From Vibrio coralliilyticus ATCC BAA-450 (GTDB lineage: Bacteria; Pseudomonadota; Gammaproteobacteria; Enterobacterales; Vibrionaceae), in NCBI RefSeq assembly GCF_000176135.1, contig NZ_ACZN01000018.1:806001-870000 (forward strand): a stretch of 64,000 nucleotides of DNA, in the 5' to 3' direction. The position numbers were made by a program, and so were the translations under genes. The stretch's first letter is position 1; each line of letters opens with the position of its first letter. Positions 53,897-63,020 of this stretch are shown here, one piece after another. A model generated the notes under the pieces. It had not been told where the DNA came from. It worked only from the letters and a program-made list of their open reading frames with translations, and made no database searches.

Positions 53897-55483
53897 TTAC
53901 GCGTCTACTTGACGACTAACTTTGTCTTCAACAGAGTCAGCGTTTTGCTCAAAGTGGTAACGACCTGTCTTCAGGCTGCTAGGACCTTTGCGAGCAAATT
54001 TCAGCATCAAGTACACTTCTGCAATCAGGAAGACGGTGTATAGCGCCAAGATTGCAAACAGTGACGTCCAGATTTCTCCAGCGGTGAGTGCAGATGCCGC
54101 CACATGTACAGGTAGAATTTCACCCACAGCCCATGGCTGACGACCGAATTCAGCAACAAACCAACCTGCTTCGATAGCAATCCAAGGCAGTGGAATACTC
54201 AGCAACGCGGCTTTTAGTACCCATGGTTTTTGCTCGATCTTCTGGCGACAAGTCTGGATGAATGCGGCACCGAATACGAATAGCATGATAAAGCCACACG
54301 CAACCATGATTCGGAACGACCAGAATAGTGGCCAAACTGTTGGGATAGAATCATCCGCCGCCGCTTGGATTTGATCTTCAGTCGCATCAACCACGTTTTC
54401 TGTGTAACGCTTCAGAAGAAGGCCGTAACCTAGGTCGCCTTTCACTTCATCAAAGGCAGCCATGTTTTCTTCTGACTTATCGCCTGCACGAAGCTTTTCA
54501 AGCAGTTCATAGGCGTACATACCAGTGCGAATACGTTCAACGTGTTCATCACGAAGGTCACGTAGACCTGTTACTTGCTCATCTAAAGAACGAGTCGCGA
54601 TGATGCCCATAACGTAAGGAATCTTGATCGCGTAATCAGTATGCATGGTTTCCTGATTTGGCAGGCCAAACAGAGTGAAAGCGGCTGGCGCTGGTTCGGT
54701 GTGCCATTCAGCTTCTACTGCTGCCAGTTTTACTTTCTGCACTTCACCTAGTTCATAACCAGATTCGTCACCAAGCACGATTACAGACAGGATTGCCGCC
54801 ATACCAAAAGAGGCTGCGATGGCGAATGAACGACGAGCGAAAGCGATGTCACGACCTTTTAATAGGTAGTAAGAACTGATGCCAAGAATAAACATCGCGC
54901 CTGTCGTATAGCCAGAAGCTACTGTGTGTACGAATTTCACCTGAGCGACCGGGTTAAGTACAACCTCAGCAAAGCTCACCATTTCCATTCGCATGGTTTC
55001 AAAATTGAATTCTGCTCCAACTGGGTTTTGCATCCAGCCGTTTGCAACCAAGATCCACAGTGCCGAGAAGTTAGAACCCAATGCGACTAACCAAGTTACA
55101 ACTAAGTGTTGTCGTTTTGTCAGTCGGTCCCAGCCGAAGAAGAAAAGGCCAACGAAAGTGGACTCAAGGAAGAAGGCAACCAGAGCTTCGATGGCCAGTG
55201 GAGCCCCGAAGATATCCCCGACATAATGAGAATAGTAAGACCAGTTAGTACCAAACTGGAATTCCATGGTCAGGCCGGTGGCAACACCAAGTACGAAGTT
55301 AATACCGAAAAGCTTACCCCAGAACTTTGTCATGTCCTTGTAGATTTGCTTGTCCGTCATTACGTACAGAGATTCCATGATGGCGAGAAGGAAAGCCATA
55401 CCCAGAGTCAATGGTACGAAGAGGAAGTGATACATCGCAGTGAGCGCAAACTGCAACCGCGACAGATCGACTACATCAATCAT
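53897..55483 (-). CDS. cydA: Cytochrome bd ubiquinol oxidase subunit I
   Basis: 528 residues. Haem ligand H19 in LTAMYHFLFVPLT, and the second haem-binding region with H186-type His and Met393-type Met in the expected positions; the quinol Q-loop is present (about 250-350). High oxygen affinity terminal oxidase of microaerobic growth. The ATG at 55483 follows AGGAG; the in-frame upstream extension is not conserved. An FNR-type site lies upstream. Confidence 0.96.
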   Translation of the reverse strand: MIDVVDLSRLQFALTAMYHFLFVPLTLGMAFLLAIMESLYVMTDKQIYKDMTKFWGKLFGINFVLGVATGLTMEFQFGTNWSYYSHYVGDIFGAPLAIEALVAFFLESTFVGLFFFGWDRLTKRQHLVVTWLVALGSNFSALWILVANGWMQNPVGAEFNFETMRMEMVSFAEVVLNPVAQVKFVHTVASGYTTGAMFILGISSYYLLKGRDIAFARRSFAIAASFGMAAILSVIVLGDESGYELGEVQKVKLAAVEAEWHTEPAPAAFTLFGLPNQETMHTDYAIKIPYVMGIIATRSLDEQVTGLRDLRDEHVERIRTGMYAYELLEKLRAGDKSEENMAAFDEVKGDLGYGLLLKRYTENVVDATEDQIQAAADDSIPTVWPLFWSFRIMVACGFIMLFVFGAAFIQTCRQKIEQKPWVLKAALLSIPLPWIAIEAGWFVAEFGRQPWAVGEILPVHVAASALTAGEIWTSLFAILALYTVFLIAEVYLMLKFARKGPSSLKTGRYHFEQNADSVEDKVSRQVDA

Positions 55484-55746
55484 GTTTACTCCTATGTGTC
55501 GGCTGAAGACACTTTCTACATTCATGCAGCATAAGTAGGCGTTTAGCCAACTTAAATAATGTTGCTAAAGAACAGTATGTTGTTGCAAAAATGTACCGTA
55601 ACGGTTAGTTAATTGTTAAGCATCAGCTAATATAGCTGGCGCTAATGCTACTCCTAAAAACTGTCTGTTTCAAAAGGTTTATCTTTGGACTTCGCTTTGA
55701 TTTGTATCAAATTTTGTGCGGCATTTTTGTCTAAAAATCCATCACA

Positions 55747-55760
55747 TTGATCCACATCAA
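55747..55760. promoter_or_regulatory. FNR-type binding site upstream of cydA
   Basis: TTGAT-CCAC-ATCAA matches the FNR consensus perfectly. It lies 264 bases upstream of the cydA start. cydAB control by FNR and ArcA is well known in relatives. Confidence 0.75.
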
Positions 55761-55885
55761 CAGTTTAAGCGAGCTTTTGTTAATTTGCGGTTATTTGGGA
55801 GGTAGACCAAGGTATTTATGCAAAACAAGCGCTTAACAACTCGTGCATTTTAGTTACCTAATTAGTAGTAACGAGATTTAATTAT

Positions 55886-55901
55886 TGTGATCAATATCAC
55901 T
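55886..55901. promoter_or_regulatory. CRP-like site between cydA and ruvB
   Basis: TGTGA-TCAATA-TCACT is close to the CRP consensus TGTGA-N6-TCACA. It is 400 bases upstream of cydA and close to the ruvB terminator, so its target is uncertain. Confidence 0.45.
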
Positions 55902-55911
55902 CATAGTAAAA

Positions 55912-55934
55912 GACCAGCTCATGATGAGCTGGTC
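55912..55934 (-). terminator. Terminator of ruvB
   Basis: GACCAGCTCAT / ATGAGCTGGTC hairpin followed by TTTT on the minus strand, eight bases after the ruvB stop. Confidence 0.85.
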
Positions 55935-55942
55935 CTGAAAAC

Positions 55943-56947
55943 TTATTTTTCAATTCCGAAATGAAGGTATGCCCTATCGGTAGCAATACGCCCTCTTGGC
56001 GTTCGCTGCAGATAGCCTTGTTGTATCAGATACGGCTCCAAGACATCTTCAATGGTGTCCTTCTCTTCGCCAATGGCGGCTGCCATGTTATCCAGCCCAA
56101 CAGGTCCACCACCGAACTTCTCCATAATGGCCAGCAGCAATTTGCGGTCCATGTAGTCGAAGCCCTGTGCGTCAACATCCAACATGTTAAGGGCCTTGTC
56201 TGCGATATCTGCACATATATGACCGTTACCTTTCACTTCAGCGTAATCTCGTACGCGGCGTAACAAGCGGTTGGCGATACGTGGCGTACCACGAGCACGT
56301 CTTGCGACTTCAAGCGCGCCTTCGCTCTCCATCGACAAGCCCAAACAATCAGCGCTACGCTGGACAATATGCTGAAGATCAGGAATTTTGTAGTATTCCA
56401 GGCGCTGGGTAATACCAAAACGGTCTCGAAGTGGTGACGTCAACGAGCCAGCTCGTGTAGTAGCACCGATTAAGGTAAAGGGTGGTAAATCGATCTTGAT
56501 GGAACGTGCGGCAGGACCTTCACCAATCATGATATCGAGCTGGTAGTCTTCCATCGCTGGATACAACACCTCTTCAACCATCGGGCTCAAACGGTGGATT
56601 TCATCGATGAACAACACATCGTTTTCTTCTAGGTTGGTCAGAAGCGCGGCCAAGTCACCGGCTTTTTCCAGAACAGGACCAGATGTAGTGCGAATGTTTA
56701 CGCCCATTTCATTGGCCACAATATTCGCCAATGTGGTTTTCCCCAAACCAGGAGGGCCAAATATCAGCAAATGATCTAACGCTTCTTCACGTAGGTTGGC
56801 GGCCTTGATGAAAATCTCCATCTGATCACGAACGTGATCTTGTCCTTGGTAATCCGCCAGTTTTTTCGGGCGAATTGCCCTGTCGATAACGTCTTCTTCT
56901 TTATAAACCGCATTTTCCGGCGCGATTAGACGATCCGCTTCTATCAT
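55943..56947 (-). CDS. ruvB: Holliday junction branch migration helicase RuvB
   Basis: 334 residues. AAA+ ATPase: Walker A FGPPGLGKTTLAN (about 60), Walker B VLFIDEIHRLSP, sensor TTRAGSLTSPLRDRFG, and C-terminal winged helix QRTPRGRIAT. Drives branch migration with RuvA. Confidence 0.97.
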   Translation of the reverse strand: MIEADRLIAPENAVYKEEDVIDRAIRPKKLADYQGQDHVRDQMEIFIKAANLREEALDHLLIFGPPGLGKTTLANIVANEMGVNIRTTSGPVLEKAGDLAALLTNLEENDVLFIDEIHRLSPMVEEVLYPAMEDYQLDIMIGEGPAARSIKIDLPPFTLIGATTRAGSLTSPLRDRFGITQRLEYYKIPDLQHIVQRSADCLGLSMESEGALEVARRARGTPRIANRLLRRVRDYAEVKGNGHICADIADKALNMLDVDAQGFDYMDRKLLLAIMEKFGGGPVGLDNMAAAIGEEKDTIEDVLEPYLIQQGYLQRTPRGRIATDRAYLHFGIEK

Positions 56948-56967
56948 TAACAGTTCCTAGTCGTCAC

Positions 56968-57585
56968 TTAAACCATTGACTTTAGTGCTTCGCGGATTAG
57001 CTCTTCGCTGCTCATATCCGCGGTTTTGACCTGAGACACTACTTTAGAAGCTTGTGTCGGTTTATAGCCAAGTGCAAGTAATGCGCTAATTGCTTCTTCT
57101 TCGGCGTTAGCTTGATCAACTTGAGGCGCTGAATCGACTGGCGCTGCATCTGTATGCGGCGTGAACAAATCACCCGCCCCCCAACCTTTGAGACGGTCTT
57201 TCATCTCAACGACCAGACGTTCTGCAGTTTTCTTACCAACACCCGGTAATTTAACCAGTGTTGAAATGTCTTCACGTTCAACACATGAAACAAATTGGCT
57301 GGCTGTCATACCTGACAATATACCCAAGCCCAGTTTCGGGCCAACACCATTAGCTTTAATCACTTCGCGGAATAGAGCGCGTTCTTTAACGGTATTAAAG
57401 CCATAGAGTAGCTGAGCATCTTCGCGAACAACGAAATGCGTGTAGATGATTGCTTCCTCACCAATATTCGGCAATTCGTAAAAACAGCTCATCGGCATCT
57501 GAACTTCATAGCCAATACCGTTTACTTCAATCAACAATTCAGGGGGTTGCTTTTCAAGCAGAATGCCACGCAAACGTCCAATCAC
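56968..57585 (-). CDS. ruvA: Holliday junction branch migration protein RuvA
   Basis: 205 residues, equal to E. coli RuvA (203). Starts at GTG (57585): IGRLRGILLEKQPPELLIEV; tandem helix-hairpin-helix VGPKLGLGILSGM and LPGVGKKTAERLVVEM; C-terminal domain III for RuvB contact. A longer in-frame start at 57642 would add a non-family extension that reads into the upstream terminator. Confidence 0.96.
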   Translation of the reverse strand: MIGRLRGILLEKQPPELLIEVNGIGYEVQMPMSCFYELPNIGEEAIIYTHFVVREDAQLLYGFNTVKERALFREVIKANGVGPKLGLGILSGMTASQFVSCVEREDISTLVKLPGVGKKTAERLVVEMKDRLKGWGAGDLFTPHTDAAPVDSAPQVDQANAEEEAISALLALGYKPTQASKVVSQVKTADMSSEELIREALKSMV

Positions 57586-57623
57586 ACTCAATACTCTTTG
57601 GAAATGAATTTGCGACAGGATAA

Positions 57624-57653
57624 TAAAGAACTGGATAGACATCCAGTTCTTTA
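57624..57653 (-). terminator. Terminator of the chemoreceptor between ruvC and ruvA
   Basis: Perfect 13-base stem TAAAGAACTGGAT / ATCCAGTTCTTTA with loop AGAC. It separates ruvAB from the upstream gene. Confidence 0.85.
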
Positions 57654-57663
57654 TACAGTGTAT

Positions 57664-59115
57664 CTAGATTTTTGAGACCACTAGATCAAGTTGGGATGTG
57701 AGAGTGCGAACTGTCTCGACCTGCCCGTTTAACTGCGCACCATTTTGTGCAACAAGCTCGGAAATGGTCTTGGTCTCCACCACACCATTGGCCACTTCAC
57801 TGCTCGCTTCATCCAGTTCTTTGAGTGCCGACATTTGGTTAGTCATGATATTGGCTAAGCCGTTTACATCTTTCGAGATACCCGTCACTTGTTCGATGAC
57901 TTCTTTCATTCGCGTCGCACTAGCATGGACCACATCTTGACCGTGCCGCACTTCCTGTTCGCTTCGGTCAAGCAAGTTACGAATCTCCACCGCAGACTCA
58001 CTACTCTTAGCTGATAACTCACGTACCTGATCCGCCACCACAGCAAAACCTCTGCCCTGTTCACCTGCACGAGCGGCTTCAATCGCTGCATTCAGTGCCA
58101 GTAAATTGGTTTGTTCCGCAACCGAAGTGATCAAATCAGCGACTTTCATGATTTGCTCATGGCTGTCGATGATCTGGCTTATTGCACTGGTAGAAGCTTC
58201 AAGCAGTTCTGAACTTTTCTCCGCCTGTTTATGAACAGCGTCACTTCGTCCGCGCAACTCAGTGACAAAGTGGCTAGAATCTTCAAGCCCCTCGGTCATC
58301 TGATGGACTTGCTGGCTCATCTGTTCAGCTGCACTGGCCTGCGATTCACTATTGATGTTGAGCTGACTGACCTGGCTGTCGAGGGCTTCCGACTGAGACT
58401 CCAAAATTTGCGAGACTTCTTTCAATTGATGAGAATTCTGATTTGCCTGATCTAGTACACTCGATAAATGGCGCTCACCTTGCGTAGCTTTATCAGCTAC
58501 CGCTTCACTTTTTTGTTTTGCGTACTCAGCTAGCTCAATCGCTTGGTCACGCTGTTTCGCCGTAAAAGCTTGAGCAATACAAATCACCACCAGCGGGAGA
58601 ATGGTTCCTGACCATATTTCAATGCGCAATGCCGGTTCAGACAGAATCAATTGAGGAAAGCTAAAATCCGAGAGATGAAGATACGTCATGGCAGCCGATA
58701 ACGAAATGACAATCGCACTCCAACAGATCGCCATGAAGCGGGTTCCCGAGAGGAAAAATGCAACAACCAGTAAAGGCACCCAATAGGTTTGAGTTGACTC
58801 GACGACGCCACCACTTTGATAAATGATGTTGAGCGCATGGACCGTCATGCCGACAAATCCAAGATTGAGCGCAAAACCGGGATGTTTAAACCACTTCAAA
58901 CACGCCGCAGAAATCAGCTCTAATACAATAAGAAACACAGAAGTCAGCACTAAGCTGTCATGGCTGTGTTTACTCCATTTAATAAAGCTATAAAGGCCGA
59001 CGAGGAAAGCAATAAAAGTGAATAGAGACAGGATATCAGCCTGTCGCTGTTGTGATTTTGTCCAATTGTGTTGGCTCGGCATACACGCACGACGCCAGAG
59101 AGTGGCTGGGTTCAT
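57664..59115 (-). CDS. Methyl-accepting chemotaxis protein with multi-TM N-terminus
   Basis: 483 residues. Six hydrophobic segments in the first 190 residues, with little periplasmic sequence, no HAMP, then a signalling domain with tip EQTNLLALNAAIEAARAGEQ (about 340-359). Such receptors sense through the membrane domain, for instance energy state or membrane-dissolved ligands. The ATG at 59115 follows AAGGATGA. It interrupts ruvC-ruvA, which are adjacent in many relatives. Confidence 0.92.
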   Translation of the reverse strand: MNPATLWRRACMPSQHNWTKSQQRQADILSLFTFIAFLVGLYSFIKWSKHSHDSLVLTSVFLIVLELISAACLKWFKHPGFALNLGFVGMTVHALNIIYQSGGVVESTQTYWVPLLVVAFFLSGTRFMAICWSAIVISLSAAMTYLHLSDFSFPQLILSEPALRIEIWSGTILPLVVICIAQAFTAKQRDQAIELAEYAKQKSEAVADKATQGERHLSSVLDQANQNSHQLKEVSQILESQSEALDSQVSQLNINSESQASAAEQMSQQVHQMTEGLEDSSHFVTELRGRSDAVHKQAEKSSELLEASTSAISQIIDSHEQIMKVADLITSVAEQTNLLALNAAIEAARAGEQGRGFAVVADQVRELSAKSSESAVEIRNLLDRSEQEVRHGQDVVHASATRMKEVIEQVTGISKDVNGLANIMTNQMSALKELDEASSEVANGVVETKTISELVAQNGAQLNGQVETVRTLTSQLDLVVSKI

Positions 59116-59238
59116 TGTCAATCATCCTTGATTGAAAGTTGTAAGACCTCCGACCACTATAGATTTGCAACATTTTCATAACAAATCGCATTGTTAGATC
59201 TGTTTAGGACGTCTCAATTTTGAAATCACTATGCACAA

Positions 59239-59760
59239 TCAACGGTAACGACCTCGTCGTGCACTGGTTGCTTTGCCAGCCAAAGCAACTAAGGTTTTAT
59301 TGGTATTTGCATGACAGATAGCAACGCCTAGGGCATCAGCGGCATCCGCTTGAGGCTTAGCAGGCAACTTGAGCATTGACTGTACCATGTGCTGCACCTG
59401 CTCTTTATCTGCGCCCCCCGTTCCAACTACCGCTTGTTTAATTAAGCGCGCCGCATACTCATAGACAGGGAGATCGGCGTTGACGGCAGCTACGATCGCA
59501 CTGCCGCGGGCTTGACCAAGCTTTAAGGCGGAGTCCGCATTGCGCGCCATAAACACTTGCTCAATAGCGAACACATCCGGTTGAAATTGGGTGATGATTT
59601 CTGTGACTCCGGCGTAAATTTGCTTCAGTCGACCGGGCAGCTCTTTTTCTGATGTTCGAATGCAACCACTGCCTAAATAGTGGAGGTGACGTCCGGTCTG
59701 GCGGATGACGCCGTATCCGGTGATGCGGGAACCTGGGTCAATGCCCAAGATGATTGACAT
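59239..59760 (-). CDS. ruvC: Crossover junction endodeoxyribonuclease RuvC
   Basis: 173 residues, as in E. coli. Catalytic acids are D7 (ILGIDPGSRITGYGV), E in FAIEQVFMARN (near 67) and the C-terminal Asp pair in QADAADALGVAICH. Resolves Holliday junctions. Confidence 0.97.
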   Translation of the reverse strand: MSIILGIDPGSRITGYGVIRQTGRHLHYLGSGCIRTSEKELPGRLKQIYAGVTEIITQFQPDVFAIEQVFMARNADSALKLGQARGSAIVAAVNADLPVYEYAARLIKQAVVGTGGADKEQVQHMVQSMLKLPAKPQADAADALGVAICHANTNKTLVALAGKATSARRGRYR

Positions 59761-59828
59761 AGTGCTTATAAAACCTATTCGTTTAGCCAGCGCGTATCTT
59801 AGCTTACCCCATGATCTTTAGCGAGGTT

Positions 59829-61568
59829 TCAGCGCGCGGTCACAATCGCTCTGCTTGATAATCCAGCATCCAAGGTGACTTCGATCACCGCAGTACGTTC
59901 ATGACTGAGTTTTTCGCCGCTCCAGTAATCATACCAATACACTGGAAAGTCAGAGGTTAAAGTCACTTCTCGAGCAGGTTGCTGGAAGTTAAACAAACAG
60001 TGCAGATCATTCTGCTCCGTCATTTTCAAATAAGCATGGTGCAAGCTCAACGAAGTAAATCTAGCCGCGTTTTGGCTATGTTTTTGGCGGATAAACAGGC
60101 GGGAGAGTGTTTTCTGAGCGAAGGGCGTCAGTTCGGGCAACGGGTCACCAGATAACAACATGCCACCGCAGGCTAGCAGTGTGTCCCGATGAAACTCGTA
60201 ATAACGACGCTCTGTGGCCTGATTCGGCAAAGAGACAAACGTGGCGCAGTCTGGATCAATCTGCCACAGTTTTCGATGCTGCCAGCTGCGATAAAACGTT
60301 TCTTTCGCGATTTGCTCAAAGCGCCGTTCATCTCGTTCCACATCGTCTGACACTCGCATCGCATCGACAAGTCCTAGCGATGGCCACATTGGAGCATTAC
60401 AGCCAAGAATTAAGGCATCCCCCGCTCCTTCGGCAATGGCTTCCATACCCAATCGATACGCTTCGACACCAGTGATGCCGCTCTGATCTCGTCGCCCTTT
60501 TAGCGTTCCCCAATAATTCGCATCAAGCTTGAACAGCTCTATCCCCCACTCTTCTCGCATCGTTTTAACCACTTGGGTAAGATGCTCCTGCACATCTGGG
60601 TGAGACGTGTCCAAGATGTACCAAGGTGTGCAGCGCCAACCGGCATAAGTCACGTCTTCGGCTTTCAGTAGAGAGCCATCTTCATGAGTCACAAACCAAT
60701 CTTGATGTTGCTTAAAAAGCTCCGATTCTGGCTGAGCAATAAAGGGGGCTAGCCAAATCGCGGGCTTCTTGCCCTGAAGTTTGATTTCTTTTATCAGCGC
60801 TTTTACGCCAGAGGGGAATTTGTCAGACGGCGTGAGCCAGTCTCCCATAAAAGCCTGATAACCGTCATCCAGCAGTACATATTCGAGCGATGCCAACTCA
60901 TCCTTCATATGATTCAAATTATCGAGGACATGGCTCTGCGTAACGTCAGCATAGTAAGCGTACCAGGAGCACCAACCAATAGGCGCCGTCTTCTTCACGC
61001 CAGCTCTTGGCGGATGATGACGCGAAATCAATTGAGCATACTCAGAAAAGAGCGCTGACAACGACTCTCCCTGAAGTACCACGACAGACTCCAACTGATT
61101 AGATGCCCAATCCAGTGGGTAGGTATCTTCGCCATCAATGCAAATCTTCAACCAGTTGTGATTCTCTAACTCAACCACTTCAAAATAGCCGGCAAAACGA
61201 TGGCAAGAGGTAAAACCAAACAAGCTGTAACCTAAGGAGTCTTCAACCACCAGATAATTGTAATAGCGCTTTGGTCCTGTTGAAGAATAGATACGATAAC
61301 TTGAAGAGTTGTCCGGACAGCGTCCAATATCCACAGGGTTGTCGACAGTACCCGTAGTCTGAGCAAGCATCTGGAAACCATCACCTAGCAGAGTCGCATT
61401 ATGTTCGAACTCAAACTCCGTAATCGCCAGAACATAGCGCCCACTGATACGATCATTATTCAAGCCTTGATAACTAAACGATATTTCATTGTGATGGAGC
61501 TCGGCTTGCAAATTGATGTCTCTGACCCGCAGAGTACGACCATTTTCCAAGCTGACTGAAAACGACAT
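59829..61568 (-). CDS. Glycoside hydrolase family 36-like alpha-galactosidase
   Basis: 579 residues, shorter than most GH36 (about 700), no signal peptide. N-terminal beta-sandwich, then the (beta/alpha)8 barrel: GWCSWYAYY at about 198-206, LLDDGYQAFMGDW near 232, nucleophile D349 in LFKLDANYWG, and acid/base Asp in RVSDDVERD (about 408). Probable cytoplasmic alpha-galactosidase or related exoglycosidase. The ATG at 61568 (MSFSVSLENG) is chosen because a GGGG-rich site precedes it. No sugar transporter gene is adjacent, but the porin upstream may share its function. Confidence 0.85.
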   Translation of the reverse strand: MSFSVSLENGRTLRVRDINLQAELHHNEISFSYQGLNNDRISGRYVLAITEFEFEHNATLLGDGFQMLAQTTGTVDNPVDIGRCPDNSSSYRIYSSTGPKRYYNYLVVEDSLGYSLFGFTSCHRFAGYFEVVELENHNWLKICIDGEDTYPLDWASNQLESVVVLQGESLSALFSEYAQLISRHHPPRAGVKKTAPIGWCSWYAYYADVTQSHVLDNLNHMKDELASLEYVLLDDGYQAFMGDWLTPSDKFPSGVKALIKEIKLQGKKPAIWLAPFIAQPESELFKQHQDWFVTHEDGSLLKAEDVTYAGWRCTPWYILDTSHPDVQEHLTQVVKTMREEWGIELFKLDANYWGTLKGRRDQSGITGVEAYRLGMEAIAEGAGDALILGCNAPMWPSLGLVDAMRVSDDVERDERRFEQIAKETFYRSWQHRKLWQIDPDCATFVSLPNQATERRYYEFHRDTLLACGGMLLSGDPLPELTPFAQKTLSRLFIRQKHSQNAARFTSLSLHHAYLKMTEQNDLHCLFNFQQPAREVTLTSDFPVYWYDYWSGEKLSHERTAVIEVTLDAGLSSRAIVTAR

Positions 61569-61829
61569 AAATGAGCCCCCCAGATCAATCAAATTTGCTG
61601 TGCCCTTAATCAAATTAGAGCACTAGGTTTTTTTATTGTCCAATCACTAACTTAGGTAATATTGGTCTGGGTCACGAATTGTTTTCATATCATTTGTGAT
61701 GGTGATGAAGAATCACTTTTAGATGCCTGCCCGCACAAAGCGGTATTAGCATCCATTCACAGGTAGAGTTTTTGAGGGAAAGAATGAAAGAACCCTAGTA
61801 GGAGATGAATCTGGGGGTGTCTTAAAACG
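61569..61829. other. GH36 upstream region
   Basis: About 260 bases without a gene. GTGAT and ATCAC arms 11 bases apart occur near 61697-61717 as a weak inverted repeat. The GH36 promoter must lie here, downstream of the second porin terminator. Confidence 0.35.
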
Positions 61830-61891
61830 AAAAAGCCCTCCAACTCCGGAGGGCGAAAAGGCAGTGGATTATTGCGATAAGCGTCCTGCTT
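61830..61891 (-). ncRNA. Putative small RNA targeting the first porin mRNA
   Basis: Read on the minus strand: 17 bases of unpaired sequence, the segment AATAATCCACTGCCTTTTC (61873-61855), then the terminator GCCCTCC-GGAGTT-GGAGGGC followed by TTTTTC (61854-61830). The segment is perfectly complementary to the 19 bases directly upstream of the start codon of the porin at 12603. The 5' end is unknown: it may be read-through past the first porin terminator, a processed 3' UTR piece or an own transcript that includes the first hairpin. Confidence 0.5.
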
Positions 61892-61917
61892 AAAAAAAGC
61901 CCACCTTTGTGGGCTTT
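61892..61917 (-). terminator. First terminator after the intact porin
   Basis: AAAGCCCAC / GTGGGCTTT stem with loop CTTT and a T run of seven on the minus strand, 29 bases after the porin stop. Confidence 0.88.
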
Positions 61918-61946
61918 AAGAGATATGAATAAACCCGATCGTTAAA

Positions 61947-62939
61947 TTAGAATGCGTAAGCTAGTTTAACGAATGATTCGATGTCGCCTTCTTCTGCGCC
62001 AACACCTGTCGTTGAGTTAAAGCCTTCATCAGAAATGTGGTAAGCAATATCAACTAGTGCAGTCACGTTATCGGTAAACGCGTAAGAACCACCGAAGTTC
62101 ACTGCTTCGCGAGTGTCTTCAATCGTTACGTAACCTGCTGCTAAGTATAGTGCATCAATGGTGTAACCTGCAGATGTGTTGTACATCTTAACTTTTTTGC
62201 CATCTGCAAATTCTTCTTCAGCAAAAGTAGCACCGATGCCAACAGAACCAAGCTTCACAGAACCGTTCACTAGGTATAGTTTGTCGGTAGTACCTTTATC
62301 TTCATCGTTATCTTCGTAACCAAAGTTAACCATGAAAGTGTCGTTTTCATAACCTAGGTAACCGTTGTAGCCTGGTTGACGCTCTTCTTCAGCAGAGCCG
62401 TCCGTATAGTTACGGTCACCATAGTAAGAGATACCGTATTTAACGCCTTCTTTATCGCCTTCAAATTTAACTACCTGACGTGCGTCAGATGCATCATTTG
62501 GTGACCATAGGAACTCGATAGTTTGGTCTGCTGCACCATCAACCGCGTCTAGAGCAGTGTCATTTGCATAGCCAGCAGAAACAACACCAGCACCAGTTTT
62601 GTAACCAACCCAAGTGTCAGTAATATTGAACTCTGAATCTGATGTACCGTAGTCATTTTCTACGTCAAACTCACCGCCAAACTTACCAACAATGTTACCG
62701 TTTTCGTAATCAGCGAAGATATCAAAACCCGTTACACCGCCGTTGTAGATTTCTTCTGATTTCAGAGAATCATCGTTGCTTACAACATAATCACTACCAT
62801 TTTCTTTACGATCTGTTTGGTAGTAACCACCGACTGCGATTTCACCAGATACTGTGAATTGGTCGCCTGAAAGTGCTTCTGCTGCTACGGCTGAACCTGC
62901 AACAAGAGATAGGGCTGCTGCTAATGCTGTCTTTTTCAT
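61947..62939 (-). CDS. Outer-membrane porin, intact
   Basis: 330 residues. Signal peptide MKKTALAAALSLVAGSAVAA, then 16-strand porin pattern with many Asp/Glu/Gly loops, and the terminal strand ending in Phe (SFVKLAYAF). General or substrate-specific diffusion pore. RBS AGGAA before the ATG. It differs from the frameshifted porin in sequence and leader. Confidence 0.9.
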   Translation of the reverse strand: MKKTALAAALSLVAGSAVAAEALSGDQFTVSGEIAVGGYYQTDRKENGSDYVVSNDDSLKSEEIYNGGVTGFDIFADYENGNIVGKFGGEFDVENDYGTSDSEFNITDTWVGYKTGAGVVSAGYANDTALDAVDGAADQTIEFLWSPNDASDARQVVKFEGDKEGVKYGISYYGDRNYTDGSAEEERQPGYNGYLGYENDTFMVNFGYEDNDEDKGTTDKLYLVNGSVKLGSVGIGATFAEEEFADGKKVKMYNTSAGYTIDALYLAAGYVTIEDTREAVNFGGSYAFTDNVTALVDIAYHISDEGFNSTTGVGAEEGDIESFVKLAYAF

Positions 62940-63008
62940 TTTCTATGTTCCTATAGATTTTTATTTATGAGCGTCAAATACCATCTGCTCGCTCTGGCTA
63001 TAGAAACT
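62940..63008. other. Porin promoter region (proximal)
   Basis: Leader between the porin ATG and the palindrome at 63009. No clear -10/-35 pair could be fixed by eye. Confidence 0.4.
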
Positions 63009-63020
63009 ATTGGCGCCAAT
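63009..63020. promoter_or_regulatory. Perfect 12-base palindrome upstream of the intact porin
   Basis: ATTGGCGCCAAT, 70 bases before the porin start. Its central GC-rich symmetry resembles operators of LacI-type repressors. The regulator is not in the window. Confidence 0.4.

Larger units (their letters stand above)
55484..55911. other. Long cydA upstream region
   Basis: About 430 bases without a gene. Besides the FNR-type and CRP-like sites, it is AT-rich with no clear sRNA-type terminator. Confidence 0.5.

Noticed and set aside
60107..60475. 122-codon plus-strand ORF
   Set aside because: Lies wholly antisense to the barrel of the GH36-like gene; composition is rich in Arg, Ser and Cys as expected of a shadow frame.
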